From: an uncultured Collinsella sp.
Lineage (GTDB): Bacteria > Actinomycetota > Coriobacteriia > Coriobacteriales > Coriobacteriaceae
Direction of reading: 5' to 3'
Assembly: GCA_900553215.1 (NCBI GenBank)
Contig: USCJ01000105.1
Coordinates: forward strand, 1 to 5,482
DNA length: 5,482 nucleotides
Shown: positions 1-5,162 of the stretch, piece by piece
Layout: each line of letters starts with the position of its first letter
How positions within the stretch are numbered: position 1 is the first letter of the stretch
Program-made: the position numbers and the translations under genes
The notes under the pieces: generated by a model
Database searches by the model: none
What the model was told of the DNA's origin: nothing
The model's input: the letters and a program-made list of their open reading frames with translations, nothing else

Positions 1-1030
1 TGCTGCTGCCATCACCTATACCCTGCAGGCTCTTGCCCAGGCCGGTGACCACGTGGTGGCTCAGAAGACCATCTACGGTGGCTCCTACAACCTGCTGGAG
101 CATACGCTCTCCCAGTTTGGCGTCGAGACCACCTTCGTCGATGCCCATAACCTGGAAGAGGTCGAGGGGGCCATCAAGGACAACACCACGGTCATCTACC
201 TCGAGACGCTCGGCAACCCCAACTCCGACATCCCCAACATCGACGCCATCTCCGAGATCGCCAAGAAGCACGGTCTGCCGGTTGTCGTCGACAACACCTT
301 CGGCACCCCGTATCTGTTCCGTCCGCTGGAGCATGGTGCCAACATCGTCGTCCACTCCGCAACCAAGTTCATCGGCGGCCACGGCACCTCGCTGGGCGGT
401 GTGATCGTCGACGGCGGTAACTTCGATTGGAAGGCGAGCGGAAAGTACGCCCAGATCGCCGAGCCCAACCCCTCCTACCATGGTGTTTCGTTTGCCGAGG
501 CTGCCGGTCCCGCCGCCTTCGCAACCTATGTCCGCGCCATCCTGCTGCGTGACGAGGGTGCCTGCATCAGTCCGTTTAACGCCTGGATCTTGCTCCAGGG
601 CACCGAGACGCTTTCGCTGCGCGTCGACCGCCATGTCGAGAACACCAAGAAGGTCGTTGAGTTCCTTGCCGGCGACAGCCACGTTGCCAAGGTGAACCAC
701 CCGAGCCTGCCCGAGCACCCCGATCACGAGCTCTATCAGAAGTACTTCCCTCGTGGCGGCGCCTCGATCTTTACCTTTGAGATTAAGGGTGGCCAGGAGG
801 CAGCTTGGAAGTTCATCGATCATCTGCAGGTGTTCTCGCTGCTCGCCAACGTGGCCGACGTCAAGTCGCTCGTCGTGCACCCGGCTACGACTACGCACTC
901 CCAGCTCTCTGCCGAGGAACTCGCCGAGCAGAACATCACGCCCTCCACGATCCGTCTTTCCATCGGTACCGAGAACGCCGAGGATATCATTTGGGATCTG
1001 AAGCAGGCCTTCGCCGCGCTGGACGAGTAA
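1..1030 (+). CDS. metY: O-acetylhomoserine aminocarboxypropyltransferase (sulfhydrylase), 5'-truncated by the window
   Basis: Cytoplasmic PLP enzyme that makes homocysteine from O-acetylhomoserine and sulfide, the direct sulfhydrylation route to methionine. The reading frame is open from base 2, giving 342 visible residues up to the TAA at 1028-1030. The family is usually about 425-430 residues, so roughly the first 85 are missing. Visible landmarks are YGGSYNLL near the start, the PLP-ring aspartate in VVVDNTFGTP (visible residue 97) and the Schiff-base lysine in HSATKFIGGHG (visible residue 122, codon 365-367). The C-terminal part carries SLLANVADVKSLVVHPATTTH and TIRLSIGTENAEDI, typical of the Cys/Met metabolism PLP family and of its MetY branch in particular. 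The GTG at 53 is an internal valine codon, not a start. The gene is followed by its own terminator, so it is probably the last gene of its transcript. A related gamma-synthase or gamma-lyase is less likely, given the C-terminal signatures. Confidence 0.95.
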   Translation, partial: AAAITYTLQALAQAGDHVVAQKTIYGGSYNLLEHTLSQFGVETTFVDAHNLEEVEGAIKDNTTVIYLETLGNPNSDIPNIDAISEIAKKHGLPVVVDNTFGTPYLFRPLEHGANIVVHSATKFIGGHGTSLGGVIVDGGNFDWKASGKYAQIAEPNPSYHGVSFAEAAGPAAFATYVRAILLRDEGACISPFNAWILLQGTETLSLRVDRHVENTKKVVEFLAGDSHVAKVNHPSLPEHPDHELYQKYFPRGGASIFTFEIKGGQEAAWKFIDHLQVFSLLANVADVKSLVVHPATTTHSQLSAEELAEQNITPSTIRLSIGTENAEDIIWDLKQAFAALDE

Positions 1031-1090
1031 GGCGACTTGTGCAAGGACCCCTTGCGACTCGATAGGTATAACTGCATAAAATGCCTGCTC

Positions 1091-1131
1091 AAGGCGCCTG
1101 TGCGAACAATGGTTGCACAGGCGCCTTTTTT
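1091..1131 (+). terminator. Rho-independent terminator of metY
   Basis: A perfect 13-bp stem (1091-1103 with 1115-1127, arms AAGGCGCCTGTGC and GCACAGGCGCCTT) closes an 11-base loop, and the right arm runs into six T residues at 1126-1131. It lies 60 bases after the metY stop codon. A smaller 6-bp hairpin (1041-1046 with 1050-1055) sits between the stop and this terminator. Confidence 0.92.
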
Positions 1132-1137
1132 GCATAG

Positions 1138-1239
1138 AGAGGGTGCAAAAACAGGGTTTTTGACACGCTTTATGCATTCGAGTTGTGGAAAACTCCTGTT
1201 GAGCGGATGTGAGTTTTACGCAAATGACGTGCACCTTTT
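1138..1239. other. Unexplained intergenic segment with nested inverted repeats
   Basis: The 312-base gap between metY and the secreted-protein gene holds the metY terminator and this segment; I find no gene in it. Three complementary pairs can be read. An outer stem joins 1138-1147 to 1230-1239 (10 pairs, two of them G-U). An inner hairpin joins 1146-1152 to 1156-1162 (CAAAAAC with GTTTTTG, 3-base loop). A second hairpin joins 1189-1195 to 1211-1217 (AAAACTC with GAGTTTT, 15-base loop). The outer and first inner stems share two bases, so they compete at the edge. The segment could be a 5' leader structure, a small RNA or a dispersed intergenic repeat; the window alone cannot decide. The rest of the gap, 1240-1326, shows nothing I can name. 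Confidence 0.4.
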
Positions 1240-1342
1240 GAGAAAAACCGCAGGTCGCGATTTGCTCGGGGTACCATGCAGCGCGATCGAATCACACGCA
1301 GCTTAAACGCAGCAAAAACGCACTACGGAGGTTTCCAGCTAC

Positions 1343-2119
1343 ATGAGGATCGATTCACGAAAACCGAAAGCCGCCGCCCTTTCCGCCGCTCTGACCGTGG
1401 CACTTTTGATGGGCGCCGGCGCAACTGATGCCCACGCGGCAACACTATCCGATACGGTCGGATCTACGCCGTCCGAGGCGACGCTGGTGCAGCCCGTCGA
1501 CTACCGCGGCGACGGTTATGGCTCTATGCAGGAGTGGAACGCCTCGATGGGGGCAAAGCGCGATTCCCTGGAGATGCGCGCTCAGATCATTATGAATATG
1601 TATGGCGACTATGCTACCGATGACGAGCGTGCTGTGTTGCAGGGTTGCATCGACGGTGCGGGCAGTCTTTTGACGATGGATGAGGTCGACGCCAAGTCGA
1701 CCGAGCTCGACGAGCTTCGCTCCACGCTTGAGGATGCCAAGCGCGAGGCGCTCGAGGCTGCCGCAGCCGAAGCCGAGTCCGCTGAGGCCGTTCAGGCTTC
1801 GTATTACAACGCCGGCTCTGGCTCGTCTTACACGTCTGCTGCGTATTACGCGAACGGCTCGGGTCTGACTCGCTCGAGCGGCGTCAATAACTATACCGGC
1901 CGCCGCGAGACTTATTACAGCAGCAACGTGTTGTATCACCACCGCACGGGCGAATGGACGCAGGATTCCGAGGGCTTTTGGCGCGATTCCGATGGCTACT
2001 ACGTCGTTGCCGCGGGCGATAAGGCCCAAGGCTCCACGTTTACCGGTTCCAAGGGCGAGTGCAAGGTCTATGACTCCGGCTGTGCTGCCGGAACCACCGA
2101 CTACTACACTGGCTGGTAA
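1343..2119 (+). CDS. Secreted protein of unknown function with C-terminal three-aspartate domain
   Basis: 258-residue exported protein; I do not recognise a named family for the whole chain. Residues 1-32 are a signal peptide: basic start (MRIDSRKPK), hydrophobic core about 11-27, cleavage most likely after AHA at 32. Residues 33-110 hold a region with YRGDGYGSMQEW; 111-150 are rich in Ala, Glu and Leu and should form a helix or short coiled coil. Residues 151-178 are a Tyr/Ser/Gly/Ala linker. Residues 179-258 look like a compact domain (GRRETYYSSNVLYHHRTGEW, then VYDSGCAAGTTDYYTGW). Its aspartates D226, D244 and D253 are arranged much as in the 3D / double-psi beta-barrel domain of cell-wall lytic proteins. 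C240 and C247 could form a disulfide. The start is supported by GGAGG at 1327-1331, 11 bases before ATG, and by the signal peptide. A cell-wall or surface role is inference. Confidence 0.85.
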   Translation: MRIDSRKPKAAALSAALTVALLMGAGATDAHAATLSDTVGSTPSEATLVQPVDYRGDGYGSMQEWNASMGAKRDSLEMRAQIIMNMYGDYATDDERAVLQGCIDGAGSLLTMDEVDAKSTELDELRSTLEDAKREALEAAAAEAESAEAVQASYYNAGSGSSYTSAAYYANGSGLTRSSGVNNYTGRRETYYSSNVLYHHRTGEWTQDSEGFWRDSDGYYVVAAGDKAQGSTFTGSKGECKVYDSGCAAGTTDYYTGW

Positions 2120-2148
2120 TTTTTCTGCATCACGGATATTTGGCGGAT

Positions 2149-2188
2149 GGGCGTCTTTACCGAGCTTTAGGGCAACGTAAGGACGCCC
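2149..2188 (+). terminator. Large inverted repeat after the secreted-protein gene, possible terminator
   Basis: A 12-bp stem with one G-U pair (2149-2160 with 2177-2188, outer arms GGGCGTC and GACGCCC) closes a 16-base loop 30 bases past the stop codon. Weaker pairs extend it outward by about four bases. The bases after it (GTTCTATGTATG) are not a strong T tract, so termination here may be partial or factor-assisted. The position fits the end of the transcript. Confidence 0.5.
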
Positions 2189-2236
2189 GTTCTATGTATG
2201 CGTTTGAGTTAACAGAGCGCTTACCGTGGCAGTACG

Positions 2237-2254
2237 CCGCGCATATGGGCGCGG
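2237..2254. repeat. Short GC-rich hairpin upstream of the small membrane protein gene
   Basis: CCGCGC at 2237-2242 pairs with GCGCGG at 2249-2254 around a 6-base loop. It lies in the untranslated region before the 68-residue membrane protein and just before the possible leader ORF. It could be a leader structure, or chance in GC-rich DNA. Confidence 0.3.
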
Positions 2255-2305
2255 GGCACACTAGTTCATGAGGAATAAGGTCTTTCTCGTGGAGGAAGTG
2301 GTCTT

Positions 2306-2512
2306 GTGAACGCTCGAGATGTTGCCATTGCCGCCGTCGCATTGGTGCTTGGCTGCCTTGGTCCTACGGCCGCGCTCGTTGCGGGCATGCAGGGGTCTTG
2401 TGGGGCTGCCTCTATCGTGGTCAGTGCATTGGTCGCGGCCGCACTGCTGGGAAGTGCGGGTGTAGTCCTTTGTCGCGATGATGAGGACCAGGCGTCGGAG
2501 TCGCAGCTCTAA
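2306..2512 (+). CDS. Small two-helix membrane protein, unknown function
   Basis: 68-residue protein predicted to lie in the membrane. Two hydrophobic stretches, about residues 5-28 and 33-56, are separated by a short glycine-containing turn (MQGSCGA), and the chain ends in a charged hydrophilic tail (RDDEDQASESQL). There are cysteines at 17, 32 and 56. The GTG start at 2306 is supported by GGAGGA at 2291-2296, nine bases upstream, and a strong hairpin follows the stop at 2550-2587. I do not recognise a family; small hydrophobic proteins of this form are poorly conserved and hard to assign. It lies 186 bases downstream of the secreted-protein gene, with an inverted repeat between them, so it may or may not share that transcript. 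A 13-codon ORF ending at 2309 overlaps its start by four bases. Good ribosome site, hydrophobic pattern and terminator make it more likely a gene than chance. Confidence 0.7.
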   Translation: MNARDVAIAAVALVLGCLGPTAALVAGMQGSCGAASIVVSALVAAALLGSAGVVLCRDDEDQASESQL

Positions 2513-2549
2513 CCGTCGGGACATCGACTACTGGTTATAGATGAAGATG

Positions 2550-2587
2550 AAAGCCGCCGTAAGGGGAGTGCTCCTTGTGGCGGCTTT
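2550..2587. terminator. Bidirectional terminator between convergent genes
   Basis: A 17-bp stem with three G-U pairs (2550-2566 with 2571-2587) closes a 4-base loop. The outer arms are AAAGCCGCC and GGCGGCTTT. It lies between the plus-strand small membrane protein gene (stop at 2512) and the minus-strand reductase gene (stop at 2621), which converge here, and could serve both. The T tracts are short on either strand (CTTTGCTGTTG on plus, CTTTCATCTTC on minus). Confidence 0.75.
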
Positions 2588-2620
2588 GCTGTTGAGCCTG
2601 TTGACGTGGTGAGCCGGGCG

Positions 2621-3535
2621 CTACCAGCTTTTCTCGATATCGCGGATGCGCTGATAGAGCCAATCGTTTTGCGGCACTTGGATATCGTGTTTGACGGCCA
2701 GGCGGCAAATGGTGCCCGCGAACTCCTCGACTTCGGTTTTTCGTTGCGCGATGCGGTCCTGCGCCATCGAGGGCATACCGGTGGGGTCGATTCCCTCGAT
2801 GAGGTGCACCATCTGCGTCAGGTCTGCCTCGGTCAGCTCAATGCCCTCGGCGTTGGCGACCGCAAGCGTTTCGCGCATGGCAGAAACAAGGCAGCGACGC
2901 TGCTCGGAGCCCGGCTCCGTGGCGCTTCCGTAGGTCCCGCCGTAGGCCATGCACGTCTGGTTGATGCCGTCGTTGAGCATGAGTTTGGCCCACATGCGGT
3001 GCGCAACGTCGCTCTCGACGGTATGGGCGATGCCGCAGCGCGTGTAGAGCTCGTCGATGGCGGTGACGGTTGCGAGCTCGGTGCCGGCCGCCGCGCCAAA
3101 GCGGATTTCGCCCGCATTGGTAAAGGTGAGCTCTCCGTTGAGGAACACGGCGTCCATGCCCTGGCAAATACCAAGAACGGTATGCTCCCAGCCAAAGCGC
3201 TCGGCAATCTTCTGCTCGCTCGTAATGCCGTTACACAGCGAGGCGATGAGCGTATTGGGTCCCACGACGCGCTCCATAGTCTTGAGTGCTTGGTTGAGTC
3301 CAGTCGTCTTGACCGTGAGAATGACCAGATCGGCGGGCGTTGCCTCGCTGGCGCGGACGGACTTGAGCGCACAGGGCTTGCCATTGACGGTGAGCGCATC
3401 GTCCGCGTGACGCTCAAAACGGGCGTCATCCATAACGTATTCGACGGCGTCGTTGCCGAGTGCCTGGGCGATCATACTGCCGTAGAGTAGCCCGACGCCG
3501 CCCTTGCCGATAAAGGCGATCTTGTTGATCTGCAT
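2621..3535 (-). CDS. panE: 2-dehydropantoate 2-reductase (ketopantoate reductase family)
   Basis: Cytoplasmic NADPH enzyme that reduces ketopantoate to pantoate in the pantothenate/CoA pathway. I choose the ATG at 3535 (304 residues, MQINKIAFIG) because GGGGAG at 3550-3545 stands nine bases before it; the ATG at 3544 directly abuts that site. The N-terminal Rossmann fold starts with GKGGVG at residues 10-15 (GxGxxG). Other landmarks, in 304-residue numbering, match ApbA/PanE: K76 in TVKTTG, N102 in LCNGIT, the catalytic-type lysine K184 in WAKLMLN with N188, then S256, D260 and E268 in PSMAQDRIAQRKTEVEE. The length is normal for the family. Family members can also reduce other 2-oxo acids, so the exact substrate is inferred, not shown. 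A terminator-like hairpin just upstream suggests its own promoter. It converges on the small membrane protein gene. Confidence 0.88.
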   Translation of the reverse strand: MQINKIAFIGKGGVGLLYGSMIAQALGNDAVEYVMDDARFERHADDALTVNGKPCALKSVRASEATPADLVILTVKTTGLNQALKTMERVVGPNTLIASLCNGITSEQKIAERFGWEHTVLGICQGMDAVFLNGELTFTNAGEIRFGAAAGTELATVTAIDELYTRCGIAHTVESDVAHRMWAKLMLNDGINQTCMAYGGTYGSATEPGSEQRRCLVSAMRETLAVANAEGIELTEADLTQMVHLIEGIDPTGMPSMAQDRIAQRKTEVEEFAGTICRLAVKHDIQVPQNDWLYQRIRDIEKSW

Positions 3536-3544
3536 GCGAATCAT

Positions 3545-3550
3545 CTCCCC
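3545..3550 (-). promoter_or_regulatory. Ribosome binding site that decides the panE start
   Basis: On the minus strand GGGGAG reads from 3550 to 3545. It touches the upstream ATG (3544) with no spacer, but is nine bases from the ATG at 3535, a normal distance. This favours the shorter protein, whose first residues (MQINKIAFIG) also fit the usual start of the Rossmann fold. Confidence 0.6.
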
Positions 3551-3552
3551 AT

Positions 3553-3580
3553 ATAAAAGGCGCCCGCGTAAGGGGCGCCT
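3553..3580 (-). terminator. Minus-strand terminator between the cyclase-like ORF and panE
   Basis: AGGCGCCC at 3558-3565 pairs perfectly with GGGCGCCT at 3573-3580 around a 7-base loop. Read on the minus strand the stem is followed by TTTTATAT, a terminator-like tail. It lies about 70 bases after the stop of the 64-residue ORF and just before the panE ribosome site. It either ends the upstream transcript or acts as an attenuator ahead of panE. Confidence 0.6.
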
Positions 3581-3585
3581 GATGG

Positions 3586-3613
3586 ATTGTATGCCGCCAG
3601 CGCACCTTGTGCA
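3586..3613 (-). promoter_or_regulatory. Candidate promoter for panE
   Basis: On the minus strand TGCACA (3613-3608) and TACAAT (3591-3586) are 16 bases apart. They match the -35 consensus at four and the -10 consensus at five of six positions. Transcription would begin near 3579, at the edge of the terminator-like hairpin, placing that hairpin at the very 5' end of the message. This rests on sequence likeness only. Confidence 0.3.
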
Positions 3614-3652
3614 TGCAGGGTGGCGATTTTTAAATGAATGGACGCGTGGAGC

Positions 3653-3847
3653 TTACGCTGCGGGGCAGACCGCGAAAACGCGTGCGGGATATCCAACGCC
3701 ATCGCGCACCTTGGGGAAGGTGCAGAAGATGACGGCGCCTGTGGCGGGAAGCTCGTCCAGATGGTCCATGACCTCGATCTGATAGCGGTCGACCGAGAGG
3801 ATGTACTGCTCGCCGGGGCAGGGGTGGGCGTCCTCACGTGTGGTCAC
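3653..3847 (-). CDS. Short ORF resembling only the C-terminal end of cyclase-family (kynurenine formamidase-like) hydrolases
   Basis: 64-residue ORF starting at GTG 3847, with AGGAGG at 3858-3853 five bases upstream and an in-frame stop just before the start. Residues about 15-62 (ILSVDRYQIEV, MDHLDELPATGAVIFCTFP, GYPARVFAVCP) resemble the last strands of the cyclase family (PF04199), where an NLDxLP segment and a final SPVRAxA-like strand are typical. Full-length members are about 200-270 residues and bind metal through an N-terminal HxGTHxDxPxH motif. That motif is absent here, and I find no remnant of it in the 160 bases upstream in any minus-strand frame. It is either a gene fragment that gained or kept a start site, or a small protein in its own right. 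Enzyme activity is unlikely. The gene is divergent from the aldo/keto reductase and followed by a terminator-like hairpin. Confidence 0.6.
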   Translation of the reverse strand: MTTREDAHPCPGEQYILSVDRYQIEVMDHLDELPATGAVIFCTFPKVRDGVGYPARVFAVCPAA

Positions 3848-3893
3848 GGTCGCCTCCTTTCATCGGGCTTTTTGCTGATGTTAAAGCGGTGTC

Positions 3894-3923
3894 GTGACGG
3901 CTCGATTTCTGCTACGTTACGAT
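3894..3923 (+). promoter_or_regulatory. Candidate promoter for the aldo/keto reductase
   Basis: GTGACG at 3894-3899 and TACGAT at 3918-3923 are 18 bases apart; each matches its consensus hexamer at four of six positions. It would leave an untranslated leader of about 80 bases before the GTG at 4011. The stretch 3848-4010 between the divergent genes must hold the start sites for both, but no better pair stands out. Confidence 0.25.
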
Positions 3924-3998
3924 ACATTCTCGATTGCGATTCCACGATGTTTCGGCTGCGTGACCATTGTGTTTCGCCTTGCCGGGGCGCTGATGGCG

Positions 3999-4007
3999 AA
4001 GGGAGGG
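3999..4007 (+). promoter_or_regulatory. Ribosome binding site that decides the aldo/keto reductase start
   Basis: AAGGGAGGG lies immediately before TCT and the GTG at 4011. The spacing is short (three to four bases), but no comparable site precedes the in-frame ATG at 3993, which has only GGGG five bases upstream. Start from the GTG gives MQYRVDPKSGNRIS, the usual N-terminus of this family. Confidence 0.5.
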
Positions 4008-4010
4008 TCT

Positions 4011-5162
4011 GTGCAATACCGCGTTGACCCCAAAAGTGGTAACCGAATATCCTCTCTGGGTCTGGGCTGCATGAGATTTCCCGGTGCGCCGGGGCACCCC
4101 GATGCGAAGACGGCCGATGCCATCATTTCCCGTGCGGTGGACCAGGGGATTAATTATCTGGACACCGCCTATCTCTATCCCGGTAACGAGGCGTGCGTGG
4201 GCGCCTCGCTTGGGCGCCTGGAGCTGCGTGACCGGGTGTTGCTGGCGACAAAGTTGCCGCACGCTTCGTGCAAATGTGCGGAGGATTTCGACCGCTTTTT
4301 TGACGAGCAGCTGCACCGTTTGCGGACCGACCATATCGACTACTACCTTATGCACAACATCACCTCGCCCGCCCAGTGGGAGCGCGTGGTGGCGTTGGGC
4401 ATCGAGGACTGGATTGCGCACCAAAAGGCTGCGGGGCGTATTCGCCAGATAGGTTTTTCGTACCACGGCAGTGCGGCGGACTTCCTCACGATGCTTGACG
4501 CGTATGACTGGGATTTTTGCCAGATCCAGTACAACTACGCTGGAGAGCGCTACCAAGCGGGAACGGCGGGACTTATAGCAGCCGCCGAGCGCGGGCTCGC
4601 GGTGTTTGTGATGGAACCGCTTTTGGGCGGACGCCTGGCGGGCAAGCTGCCTCCGCGGGCCCGCGCCGTGCTCGATGACGCCCGTGACCCGCATTTGCGC
4701 ACTCCTGCCGCCTGGGGACTTTCGTGGGTGTGGAACCATCCTCAGGTCACGATGCTGCTTTCGGGCATGACCGATACCGCACAGGTGGACGAGAACGCGG
4801 CATTGGCGGATCGCGCACTTCCGAATTCGATGACGACAGAGCAGCTCGACACCATCGCACGTGTGCTGGGAGAGTTTGAGAAATCGAATCGCGTGCCCTG
4901 TACGGGGTGCGGCTACTGCATGCCGTGCCCCGCGGGCATCGAGATCAACCAGTGTGCGCGCATGTCGCTCATGCTGCGCCGCGCCCCTGCAGCGGCGTGG
5001 CTCACCGAGGAATGGCAGCAGAAGATGCACCAGATCGAAAACTGCCGCCACTGCGGCCACTGCATGTCGAAGTGCCCCTACGGCCTGAACACGCCCGAGC
5101 TTTTGCAGGCAAACTACAAGGACTACTGGGAAGTGCTCGCGGCCAGCAAGGCGGAGAAATGA
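4011..5162 (+). CDS. Aldo/keto reductase with C-terminal ferredoxin-like 2[4Fe-4S] domain
   Basis: 383-residue cytoplasmic oxidoreductase; substrate unknown. Residues about 1-270 form an aldo/keto reductase barrel: LGLGCMRFP at 16-24, then the catalytic tetrad D51 and Y56 (DTAYLY), K81 (ATKLP) and H115 (YYLMHNI), with IGFSYHG at 147-153 and MEPLLGGRLA at 201-210. Residues about 297-356 form an iron-sulfur domain with eight cysteines: C297, C300, C303 and C306 (CTGCGYCMPCP), then C345, C348, C351 and C355 (CRHCGHCMSKCP), enough for two clusters. Such fusions are common in anaerobes and are thought to link carbonyl or related reduction to low-potential electron carriers. I choose GTG 4011 from the ribosome site and family N-terminus; ATG 3993 (389 residues) and ATG 3894 (422 residues) are also in frame, but the added residues do not look conserved. 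The stop overlaps the start of the acetyltransferase gene (ATGA), so the two are probably cotranscribed. Confidence 0.93.
   Translation: MQYRVDPKSGNRISSLGLGCMRFPGAPGHPDAKTADAIISRAVDQGINYLDTAYLYPGNEACVGASLGRLELRDRVLLATKLPHASCKCAEDFDRFFDEQLHRLRTDHIDYYLMHNITSPAQWERVVALGIEDWIAHQKAAGRIRQIGFSYHGSAADFLTMLDAYDWDFCQIQYNYAGERYQAGTAGLIAAAERGLAVFVMEPLLGGRLAGKLPPRARAVLDDARDPHLRTPAAWGLSWVWNHPQVTMLLSGMTDTAQVDENAALADRALPNSMTTEQLDTIARVLGEFEKSNRVPCTGCGYCMPCPAGIEINQCARMSLMLRRAPAAAWLTEEWQQKMHQIENCRHCGHCMSKCPYGLNTPELLQANYKDYWEVLAASKAEK

Noticed and set aside
1081..1137. Short ORF MPAQGACANNGCTGAFFA formed by the terminator
   Set aside because: Its codons are simply the stem-loop sequence read in frame, and no ribosome site precedes it.
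1160..1165. Perfect TTGACA -35 hexamer upstream of the secreted-protein gene
   Set aside because: No -10-like hexamer is found at 16-19 bases; the best-placed hexamers match at one or two positions. It also lies within one of the inverted repeats.
1184..1192. DnaA-box match (TTTTCCACA on the minus strand)
   Set aside because: A single match to TTWTNCACA with no cluster, no dnaA or dnaN nearby and no AT-rich unwinding region; chance is enough.
1037..1306. 89-residue plus-strand ORF after metY
   Set aside because: It runs straight through the metY terminator, lacks a good ribosome site and has no recognisable protein character.
1445..2029. 194-residue minus-strand ORF opposite the secreted-protein gene
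   Set aside because: Shadow frame of GC-rich coding DNA; the plus strand has a ribosome site, signal peptide and sensible domain order.
2606..3490. 294-residue plus-strand ORF opposite panE
   Set aside because: Antisense shadow; panE on the other strand has a full set of family motifs, and this frame runs over the panE stop and past the hairpin without a ribosome site.
3894..4010. N-terminal extension of the aldo/keto reductase from ATG 3894
   Set aside because: The extra 39 residues do not match the family N-terminus, have no ribosome site and overlie the region expected to hold the promoter.
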